Assembly (NCBI RefSeq): GCF_030704305.1
Contig: NZ_CP131935.1
Span: 4,836,001 to 4,900,000 of the forward strand
Source: Massilia sp. R2A-15
GTDB taxonomy: Bacteria; Pseudomonadota; Gammaproteobacteria; Burkholderiales; Burkholderiaceae_D
Direction: 5' to 3'
Length of the DNA stretch: 64,000 bases
Position numbers and translations under genes: made by a program. Shown one piece after another: positions 45,189-56,000 of the stretch. Each line of letters starts with the position of its first letter. The stretch's first letter is position 1. The notes under the pieces were generated by a model, which saw nothing but the letters and a program-made list of their open reading frames with translations, was not told the origin of the DNA and made no database searches.

Positions 45189-46925
45189 ATGAAGATGATG
45201 ACTATCACCAGGTGCCTGGTGACTGCGGCTGGCTGCGGCGTGGCTTTCTCGGTCGCCAGCGCCGTTCCTGACCAGGTGCCCGGCACCCAGACGCAGGACC
45301 CAACCCTCAAGCCGGCGCAGCCGTCGAAGCCGCCGGCGCCTGGCATGATCCAGGGCGCCGGTCCCGCCGCGGCGCCGGCGTCGCCGGCCGACGGCGCCAC
45401 CATCTCCGTCTCGCGCTTCACCTTCAGCGGCAACGATTCGCAGCCGGACGACAAGCTGGCCGCGCAGGTCGCACCCTATCTCGGCCGGCCGTTGACCCTG
45501 GCCCAGCTGGGCGAAGCGGCCGATGCGGTCAAGCGCTACTACCGCGCGCAGGGCTGGTTCCTGGCGCAGGCCTACATTCCGGCGCAAGCGCCCGCCAGCG
45601 GCGTGGTCGACATCGCCGTGCTGGAAGGGCGCATCGATACCGTCACGATCAACGTGGCCGACGATGCGCCGATGAGCAAGAGCTACGCCAACAACCTGGC
45701 TAACCACTTCCTGAAAAGCGGGCAGACCATCACCGAAAACGGCATCGAGCGTCCGCTGCTGCTGCTGCGCGACGTGCCGCGCGTGGACGCCAAGTCCGTG
45801 ATCGACCCGGGCAGCACGGCAGGCACCGCGAGCATCACGGTCAACGTGGTCACCGATCCGGACGCCCCGCGCATCAACGGCCGGCTCGAGTTCGACAACT
45901 ACGGCAGCCGCACCACCGGCAAGAACCGTCTCGGCGGCGAGATCAACGTCAATAACCCGTACGGCCTGGGCGACCAGCTGTCGCTGCGCGGCTTCCGCGC
46001 CAACGAGAACGGCAACGGCTTCGGCCGCGTCGGCTATTCGCTGCCGGTGGGGCCGCTCGGCACGCGCGTTGGCGTCAGCGCGGCGCGCCTCGACTACGTG
46101 CTCGGCAAGGAGATCGCGGCGCTGGGCGCGAACGGCGTGGCCAACGTCATCTCGGCCAATGCCGCGCACCCCCTCATGCGCAGCAAGAACAACAACCTGT
46201 TCCTGCAGCTGGTCTTCGAGCGCAAGAAGCTGGACGACAGGACCACCACTCCGGTGGCGACCTCCGACCGGCGCACCCTCAACACCGGCCGGCTCCAGCT
46301 GAACGGCGACGTGCGCGACGATTTTTCGGGCGTCACCGTGTACAGCATCAGCGGCATGCGCGGAGACCTGAAGATCGACGATCCCGAACTGGCGTTCCTG
46401 GACCAGCAGCCCGATTTCGGCGCACGCGCGGCCGGCAAGTTCAATAAGCTGATGTATTCCGTGCAGCGGCTGCAGCAGCTCGCGCCTCCACTGCACCTCT
46501 TGCTCAGCGTGAGCGGCCAGCAATCGAACAAGAACCTTCACGCGGCCGAGAAATTCACCATCGGCGGCGACAACACGGTGCGCGCCTTCCCGGTCGGCAC
46601 CCTGGTGGGCGACCACGGCGTGGCCGCCACGGCTGAACTGCGATTCGCGCCATCGATGTTGAAGTACAACCGCTTCGACGCCGTGGCCACGCTGTTCTAC
46701 GACTATGGCCGCACCACCCGCAACCACGACAACAGCAACCTGAAATACGAGTACAACTCGTCGCATATTTCGGGCTATGGCGTCGGCCTGAACCTGGGCT
46801 ATGCGGACAAGTTCCTGCTCAAGGTATCGGCGGCCTGGCAGCACAAGGGCCTGGACCCGCTGGATCCGGCGTTCGTGCCGAAAGGTGGAGCGCGCATCTG
46901 GGCCCAGGCCGCGTACGCATTCTAG
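45189..46925 (+). CDS. Two-partner secretion transporter (FhaC/ShlB, TpsB family)
   Basis: The 578-residue product has a signal peptide (cleavage near residue 25), a Pro-rich linker (about 30-65), two POTRA domains (ISVSRFTFSGNDSQPDDKLA and VVDIAVLEGRIDTVTINVAD mark them), and a C-terminal 16-strand barrel (from about 225, RINGRLEFDNYGSRTTGKNR) ending WAQAAYAF with a terminal Phe. GGDNTVRAF (V464-F467) is the conserved loop-6 motif that seals and gates the pore. It exports the giant protein encoded 141 bases downstream across the outer membrane. Confidence 0.93.
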   Translation: MKMMTITRCLVTAAGCGVAFSVASAVPDQVPGTQTQDPTLKPAQPSKPPAPGMIQGAGPAAAPASPADGATISVSRFTFSGNDSQPDDKLAAQVAPYLGRPLTLAQLGEAADAVKRYYRAQGWFLAQAYIPAQAPASGVVDIAVLEGRIDTVTINVADDAPMSKSYANNLANHFLKSGQTITENGIERPLLLLRDVPRVDAKSVIDPGSTAGTASITVNVVTDPDAPRINGRLEFDNYGSRTTGKNRLGGEINVNNPYGLGDQLSLRGFRANENGNGFGRVGYSLPVGPLGTRVGVSAARLDYVLGKEIAALGANGVANVISANAAHPLMRSKNNNLFLQLVFERKKLDDRTTTPVATSDRRTLNTGRLQLNGDVRDDFSGVTVYSISGMRGDLKIDDPELAFLDQQPDFGARAAGKFNKLMYSVQRLQQLAPPLHLLLSVSGQQSNKNLHAAEKFTIGGDNTVRAFPVGTLVGDHGVAATAELRFAPSMLKYNRFDAVATLFYDYGRTTRNHDNSNLKYEYNSSHISGYGVGLNLGYADKFLLKVSAAWQHKGLDPLDPAFVPKGGARIWAQAAYAF

Positions 46926-47066
46926 GAACACCCAACACGTTTTGTTTGCAAGCTTTGCCACCTTTGCAGGCCGGGGCGGAACCGCGAGTGCGGCGCCGTC
47001 GCCGCCGGTGCGGGGCCCGGCTTGCGTCGCTAAACAATGCAGTCGAGTCCACGTAAGGAAATGATC

Positions 47067-50000
47067 ATGTCCAAATCCGCCCAATCGAATCAAGCCGCCC
47101 AGGCGCGCGGCATCCGCCGTTTCGTCCCCACCTCGATCAAGCCGATCGTCGTCAAGCTGACGCGCAAGCTGTCGGTGACCTACTGGCCGGGGCGCCGCCG
47201 CACCGTCAGCGCCACGCTGCTGGCGCTGCTCGCCGGCTTCGTGCACAGCCTGGCCGCCGCCTCGCCGACCGGCGAACGGGTGGTGTCGGGCAGCGCCGTC
47301 GTCTCGCGCCCGAACGCTTCCACCACCCTGGTCACCCAGGGCTCGCAGAATGCCATCATCAACTGGCAGAGTTTTTCGATCGGAGCCGGGGAGGGCGTGC
47401 GCTTCGTCCAGCCAAGTGCATCCGCGGTGGCGCTGAACCGGGTGGTGGGCAACGATCCGTCGCGCATCTTCGGTTCGCTGTCATCGAACGGCAAGGTATT
47501 CCTGGTCAATACCGCCGGCGTGTATTTCGCGCCGGGAGCCAGCGTGGACGTCGGCGGCCTGGTGGCGTCGAGCATGCGCATCAGCGACGCCAATTTCAAC
47601 GCGGGCAACTACAAATTCGAGGGCGGCGCGGGCGCCGGCGCGGTGGACAACCAGGGCATGCTGCGCGGCGCCTTCGTGGTGCTGGCAGCGCCGCAGGTGA
47701 GCAACAGCGGCAGCATCGTAACGACGGGCGGCTCCGCGGCGCTGGCCGCGGGCGGACGTGTGTCGCTCGACATCGCCGGCGACAAGCTCGTGAGCCTGAA
47801 TGTGGATGCTGCCACCGCCAATGCGGCCGTGGTCAACTCGGGCAGCATCAGCGCCGACGGCGGCAAAGTGTTCATGAGCGCGCATTCGGCCAACGCGGTG
47901 CTCGACACTGTGATCAACACCAGCGGCGTGGTGCGCGCCAATTCGATCGGCATGCGCGACGGCCAGATCGTGATCGACGGCGGCAACGCCGGCACGGTTG
48001 CCGTCAGCGGCACGCTGGCCGCCAGCGGTGCGGAGGCGGGCGCCAAGGGCGGTTCGGTGGCGGTGCTGGGCGATCGCGTCAGCCTCCAGACGGGCGCGAA
48101 TGTCGATGTGTCGGGCGACGCAGGGGGCGGCAGCGCGCGGATCGGCGGCGACTTCCACGGCGCCGGGGCGCTGAAGACCGCATCGCAGACCCAGGTGGAG
48201 AAGGGCGCTTCGATCAATGCCGACGCCATCACCAGCGGCAACGGCGGCACGGTGGCCGTGTGGTCGGACCAGCATACCGGGTTCGCCGGCAGCATTTCTG
48301 CGAAGGGCGGCGCGCAAGGCGGCGACGGCGGCTTTGTGGAGACCTCTGGCAAGCGCACGCTGGCATTCTCCGGTAAAGTCAGCACGACCGCCGCGCACGG
48401 CACCACCGGCACCTTGCTGCTCGATCCGACCGATATCACGATCAGCAGCGACTCGAGTTCCAGCGACCCCAGCACTGGAACTTCGATCCTCAATTCGAGC
48501 GACCTGTCCACAGCACTGGACAATAACAACGTGATAGTCGATACCGTTTCCGGGCAGAGCGGCTCTGGCAATATCACCGTCAATGACGCCGTCACCTGGT
48601 CCCAGGATTACAGCCTGACGCTGAAGGCCGTTGCGAACATCACCGTCAACCAGCCGATTACCAGCAATGGGGGCAACGGGGCGATCAACCTGAACGGCGA
48701 CGGCGCGATCGTGGCCGGGACGTTGATCAGCGGCGGCGGCAAGATCAACATTGCCGGCAATGGCGGCGGCTCCAACCGGGCCGGCTCCGTGGTCGGCACC
48801 TCCATTGTGTCGAACGGCGGCGACGTAAGCGTGTACTCCCGGGGCGCCGTATCGACTGGCAGCATCCATGCCGGCACCGGCACGATTACGATCGACGGGC
48901 AATCCGACGTGGCGATTACCGGCGCGCTGACCTCCGGCAATTCGGGTACTCCGCCGGCGATCGTCGTCAATGCAGGCTCCAACTCTTCGGCAGGCAGCGC
49001 GGGCGGTGGCGACATCACCGTCTCTGGAAGCGGCTCGGTCAACGTCGCCGCCGGTCAGTATGCAACGCTGTACACCGGCAGCGTTGCCGGCAGCACCGGC
49101 CTCACTGGCTTGGTGGGGGCGGGCAGCGGCATGTTCCGCTACGGCAGCGACGCAAACATTCGCAACTTCAGCGCCGATCTCACCCCCGGCGTGAGCGCGG
49201 TGTACCGAGAGCAGCCGACGGTCACGATTCCTGGCAGCTCAATCTCGATGTTCTATGGCACTGCGGTTCCAGCCCTGTCGCCGCTGCCGACAGGCCTGGT
49301 GAACGGCGACACGAATGCGCAGGCGCTTAGCGGCGCGTTGACGCTTTCGGTCGGCGGCAGTACTTCCTCGAGCGGCCTGCCGACGGTTGGCGCGCATCCT
49401 GTCACCGCATCCGGCATAAGCGACCAACTCGGATATCACGTCGACTACGCTCTCAACACGCTTAACGTACAACCAAAGGCGCTATCGATGAGCGGATTGT
49501 CGGTGCCGGCAAGCAAGGTTTATGACGGAAGCACGACGGCGGTGGTGAGCGGCGCGCCGACGCTCGCCGTGAGCGAAGCCATTTATTCCGGCTCGGGCAG
49601 CGACGGCAAGAGCTACATCGGCGACGTCGTTGCTTTGTCCGGCACCGCAAGTGGCACCTACAACAGCAAGAACGTCGTGGGAGCCAGTAGCGTGACCTTC
49701 GGGGGCCTGACGTTGGCCGGCGCCGACGCCAGCAATTACATCCTGACGTTGCAGCCGGCCTTAGCGGCGACTATTACGCCCGCGCCGCTGACTGCCACCG
49801 CTACAGCTCCCAACAAGGTCTACGACGGCACCACCGTCGCGACTCCGACGTTTAGCATTACGGCCGGCCTTGCGGGCACCGAGACGGTGAACGTGATCGG
49901 TTCCGCCAGTTTTAACACGAAGGATGTCGCGACCGCGAATGTGGTAACGGTGAATTCCGTTTCGCTGACCGATGGCGCTAACGGCGGGCTGGCCAGCAAC

Positions 50001-53000
50001 TACAGCATCGCTTCGGGCCAGACTGCGGCCGCAACCATTACGCCGGCCGTATTGACCGCGAGCGTGTCCGCGCCGGACAAGGTGTACGACGCAACAACGA
50101 CGGCGGCGGCGCCGCTGATTACGGTGACCGCTGGTCTGGTTGGCGGCGAAACCGTGGCCGTCAGTAGCACCACCGCAAATTTCAACAGCAAGGACGTCCT
50201 GAGTGCAAACCAGGTCACTGTCAATGGCATCGCGCTGGCCGACGGCACCAACGGCGGCCTGGCTAGTAATTACAGCCTCGCCACGAGCGCAACCGCCACT
50301 GCGCACATTATACCCAAAGCTTTGACGGCCACTATCACGGCGCCCAACAAGGCATACGACGGTACGACTGCGGCGACGCCCACGGTCGCCATCACTGGTG
50401 GCTTTGTCGGTACGGAAACCGTCAGTGTCGCCAGCGGGACGGCCAGCTTCAACAGCAAAGATGTACTGACGGCCACTACGGTGACTCTCAACAGCGCCAC
50501 GCTGGCCGACGGCTCCAATGGCGGCATCGGCAGCAATTACAGCATCGCGCCAGGCGCCACGACGAACGCGAATATCACGCCGGCGACATTGAGCGCGAGC
50601 GTGTCCGCACCGGACAAGGTGTACGACGGTACCGTCGTCGCGGCGCCGGTCGTGACGTTGACCGGCGGCTTGGTAGCCGGGGAATCGCTGGGCGTCAGCG
50701 CCACCGGCAGTTTCAACAGCAAGAATGTGCTTGATGCCCATCAGGTCACGGTCGACAACTTCACGCTGGCCGACGGCGCCGGCGGCGGAATGACCAGCAA
50801 CTACTACCTGCCCGCGGTTGGCACCGCGGTCGCGCACATCACACCAAAAGGCTTGTCCGCTAGCTTCACGGCGACCGACAAGACGTACGACGGCACAACC
50901 GCTGCGGTGCCGACGGTGGCCATCACCGGTGGCTTTGTAGGTACGGAGACCGTCAGCCTCACCGGCAGCGCCGCCAGCTTCAACAGCAAGGACGTGCTGA
51001 CGGCGAATACCGTCACCCTCGACAACGCCACGCTGGCCGACGGTGCCAACGGCGGCCTGGCCAGCAACTACAGCATTGCGTCAGGTGCCACCACAACTGC
51101 GCACATCACACCAGCGGTATTGACCGCCACCGTATCGGCACCGGACAAGGTGTACGACGCCACCACGGCCGCCGCGCCGGTGGTGACGCTGACCGGTGGA
51201 TTTGTCGCCGGCGAAACCGTCGTCGTCAGCGGCGCCATCGGCAGTTTCAACACCAGCGACGTCCTCACCGCCAATCAGGTTACGGTCGACAGCATTTCGC
51301 TGGCGAACGGCGGCGGCGGCGGCCTGGCCAGCAATTACAGCCTTTCCGCGGGCCAGGTCATTCTCGGAACGCAGATTACGCCGAAGACCCTGTCGATGAG
51401 CGGCCTGTCGGTCCCGGCTTCCAAGGTCTATGACGCCAACACAGCCGCCCTGGTCAGCGGCACGGCGACCCTGCAGGCCGCCGAGGCGCCCGGTGCCGGC
51501 ACCTCCGCCGATGGCAAACCATACATCGGCGACGGCGCCGCCATCGTCGGCACGCCGGTAGGCACCTACAACAGCCAGAACGTTGCGGACGCTTCGAGCG
51601 TTACGTACAGCGGCTTGACGCTGGCGGGGCCGAAAATGGCGAACTACACCCTGGCGATTCAGGCCCCATCCGCTGCGACGATCAGTCAGGCCCACATCAC
51701 GAGCGTCAGTTCGCTCCTCAGCGCCGACAAGGTCTACGACGGCAATACCACCGCGGCGCTCAACTCCGCGGGCGCCGTCTTCAACGGTGTAGTCGCAGGC
51801 GACGTGTTGGCAATTGCCGGCGGCACGGCCAATTTCAGCGATCGTAACGTGGGCGCCGGAAAAACCGTGTCGATCAGCGGCTTCACGCTGGCTGGTACGA
51901 CCGCCAGTAACTACACCCTCGATAACAACACCGCGACGACCACGAACTCGATTACCCGGCTCCCGAGCGTCACTTACATCGGCGCCAGCGGCGGCGATTG
52001 GGCCTCCGCCGCCAACTGGCAGGGCGGAGCGCTGCCGGACGCCGCAAACGTCGCCAAGGTCGTCATCCCGGCCGGGAAAACAGTCAACTTTACGAACGCC
52101 GTGATACCGCTGGCCGGTTCGGTCCAGCTCGACAACATTGAGGGCGGCGGCACGCTCAACGTCGGTGGCGGCGCGCTGACCGTAGCGCAGGCACTGAACG
52201 CCGGCGGATACAGCCAGACCGGCGGCGCCGTTCTCGCCGATTCGATGACTGGTGCTTCCTTCAGCCAGACCGGCGGCACGCTGAACGTGGCGCACTCGCT
52301 CAATACCGACAGCTACGCCCAGTCCGGCGGATCGACCGCGGCCGGGTCGGCGACGGCCAATACCTTGTTCAACCAGACCGGCGGTACGCTGGCGGTAACG
52401 GGGGCGCTTGACATCCAGCAGGCTGCGGGCACCGTTAGTCTGGGCGACCTGACCGCGGGAACCGTGGCGATCGGCGGCGGTGCGGGAGTGCGCCAGGCTG
52501 ACGGTACCGCTGTCGCGGTCCAGGACGGCATTACGCTGGCAACGGGTGCAGGCGATGTCTCCCTCGGCAATGCCAATAACGCCATCGACAAGGTCACCGT
52601 CGACAGCGTCAACAACTTCGCCCTGGCGACCAATGGCGGCCTGACGTTTGTTCGAGCCACTGTCGGCGGCGCCATGGACGTGGTTGCCGGCGGCCCTGTG
52701 AGCCAGACCGGGGCGCTCTCGGTCAGCGGCGCCAGCAATATTGCGGCGTCAGGCCAGGACGTCTCCCTGGGTATGGCTACCAACGACTTCGGCGGCGCAT
52801 TGACCCTGACGGCCGGCACCGCAGCGATCAAGGATGCCAATGCCCTGACGGCGCATTTGAGCACCACCGGTGCCACCAGCCTGGCCAGTGCCACCGGCCT
52901 GATCGTGGACGGCACCAGTGGCGCCCTGACCACTGATTCGGCCTCGCTGGCGTTCGGCCCGACGACGGTCATCGGCGCGCTTGGCGCCACTTCCCGCGGC

Positions 53001-56000
53001 GCGGTCAGCCAGACCGGGGCGCTCTCGGTCAGCGGCGCGAGCAATATTACGGCGTCAGGCCAGCATGTCTCCCTGGGTATGGCTAGCAACGACTTCGGCG
53101 GCGCCTTGACCCTGGCCGCCGACACCGCAACCATCAACGCCAATACCCTAACGGTGCATTTGAATACCACCGGCGCCGCCAGCCTGGCCAGCGTCACCGG
53201 CCTGGCCGTGGACGGCAGCAGCGGCGCGCTGACCACTGACTCGGCCGGGCTGGCGTTCGGCCCGACGACGGTCACAGGCGCGCTTGGCGCCACTTCCCGC
53301 GGCGCGGTCAGCCAGACCGGGGCGCTCTCGGTCAGCGGCGCCACCAATATTGCGGCGGCAGGCCACGACGTCTCCCTGGGTATGGCTACCAATGACTTCG
53401 GCGGCGCATTGACCCTGGCGGCCGGCACCGCAGCGATCAAGGATGCCAATGCCCTGACGGCACATTTGACTACCACCGGCGCCACCAGCCTGGCCAGCGT
53501 CACCGGTTTGGCCGTGGACGGCGCCAGCGGCTCCCTTGCCACTGATTCGGCTGGTTTGGCGTTCGGCCCGACGACGGTCACCGGCGCGCTTGGCGCCACT
53601 TCCCGTGGCGCGGTGAGCCAGACCGGGAAATTGTCGGTCAGCGGCGCCAGCAATATTGCGGCGTCGGGCCAGGACGTCTCCCTGGGTATGGCTACCAATG
53701 ACTTTGGCGGCGCATTGACCCTGGCGGCCGGCACCGCAACGATCAAGGATGCCAATACCCTGGCGGCACACCTGACCACCACCGGCGCCACCAGCCTGGC
53801 CAGCGTCACCGGTCTGGCCGTGGACGGCAGCAGCGGAGCCCTGACCACCGATTCGGCCGGGCTGGCGTTCGGCCCGACGACGGTCACCGGCGCGCTTGGC
53901 GCCACTTCCCGCGGCGCGGTCAGCCAGACCGGGGCGCTGGCCGTGACGGGCACCAGCAACGTGGCGGCGTCAGGCCAGGACGTCTCCCTGGGTATGGCTA
54001 GCAACGACTTCGGCGGCGCATTGACCCTGACGGCCGGCACCGCAACGATCAAGGATGCCAATGCTCTGACGGCGCATTTGACCACCACCGGTGCCACCAG
54101 CCTGGCCAGCATCACCGGCCTGGCCGTGGACGGCAGCAGCGGCGCCCTGAGCACCGATTCGGCCGGACTGGCGTTCGGCCCGACGACGGTTACCGGCGCG
54201 CTTGGCGCCACTTCCCGTGGCGCGGTCAGCCAGACGGGGAAATTGTCGGTCAGCGGCGCCAGCAATATTGCGGCGTCAGGCCAGGACGTCTCCCTGGGTA
54301 TGGCTACCAACGACTTCGGCGGCGCATTGACCCTGACGGCCGGCACCGCAACGATCAAGGATGCCAATGCCCTGGCGGCGCACTTGACCACCACCGGCGC
54401 CACCAGCTTGGCCAGCGTCACCAGCCTGGCCGTGGACGGCAGCAGCGGCGCCCTGACCACTGATTCGGCCGGGTTGGCGTTCGGCGCGACCACGGTCACC
54501 GGTGCGCTTGGCGCCACTTCCCGCGGCGCGGTTAGCCAGACCGGGGCGCTGGCCGTGACGGGCACCAGCAACATCGCGGCGTCAGGCCAGGATGTCTCCC
54601 TGGCGATGGCTACCAACGACTTCCGCGGTGCCTTGACCCTGGCCGCCGGCACCGCAGCGATCAAGGATGCCAATAACCTGACGGCGCATTTGACTACTAC
54701 CGGCGCCACCAGCCTGGCCAGCGTCACCAGCCTGGCCGTGGACGGCAGCAGCGGCGCCCTGACCACCGATTCGGTCGGGTTGGCGTTCGGCCCGACCGCG
54801 GTCAGCGGCACGCTTGGCGCCACTTCCCGCGGCGCGGTCAGCCAGACCGGGGCGCTGTCGGTCAGCGGCCTCAGCAATATTGCGGCGGCAGGCCAGGACG
54901 TCTCCCTGGGTATGGCTACCAACGACTTCGGCGGAGCATTGACCCTGGCCGCCGGCGCCGCAGCGATCAAGGATACCAATGCCCTTACGGCGCATTTGAC
55001 CACCACCGGCGCCACCAGCCTAACCAGCGTGGCCGGCTTGACGGTGGACGGCAGCAGCGGCGCCCTGACCACTGATTCGGCCTCTCTGGCGTTCGGCCCG
55101 ACGTCGGTCATCGGCACGCTTGGCGCCACTTCCCGCGGCGCGGTCAGCCAGACCGGGGCGCTGTCGGTCAGCGGCCTCAGCAATATTTCGGCGGCAGGCC
55201 AGGACGTCTCCCTGGGTATGGCTACCAACGATTTCGGCGGCGCCCTGATCCTGGCCGCCGGCACCGCAGCGATCAAGGATGCCAATAGCCTGACGGCGCA
55301 TTTGACCACAACCGGCGCCACCAGTCTGGCCAGCGTCACCGGCTTGGCGGTGGACGGCAGCAGCGGCGCGCTTACCACCGACTCTGCCGGGCTGGCGTTC
55401 GGCCCGACGACGGTCAGCGGCGCACTTGGCGCCACTTCCCGCGGCGCGGTCAGCCAAACCGGGGCGCTCTCGGTCAGCGGCGCCACCAATATTGCGGCGT
55501 CAGGCCAGGACGTCTCCCTGGGTATGGCTACCAACGACTTCGGCGGCGCATTGACCTTGGCGGCCGGCGCCGCAGCGATCAAGGATGCCAATGCCCTGAC
55601 GGCACATTTGACTACCACCGGCGCCACCAGCCTGGCCAGCGTCACCGGTTTGGCCGTGGACGGCGCCAGCGGCTCCCTTGCCACTGATTCGGCTGGTTTG
55701 GCGTTCGGCCCGACGACGGTCACCGGCGCGCTTGGCGCCACTTCCCGTGGCGCGGTCAGCCAGACCGGGAAGTTGTCGGTCAGCGGCGCCAGCAATATTG
55801 CGGCGTCGGGCCAGGACGTCTCCCTGGGTATGGCTACCAATGACTTCGGCGGCGCATTGACCCTGGCGGCCGGCACCGCAACGATCAAGGATGCCAATAC
55901 CCTGGCGGCACACCTGACCACCACCGGCGCCACCAGTCTGGCCAGCGTCACCGGTCTGGCCGTGGACGGCAGCAGCGGAGCCCTGACCACCGATTCGGCC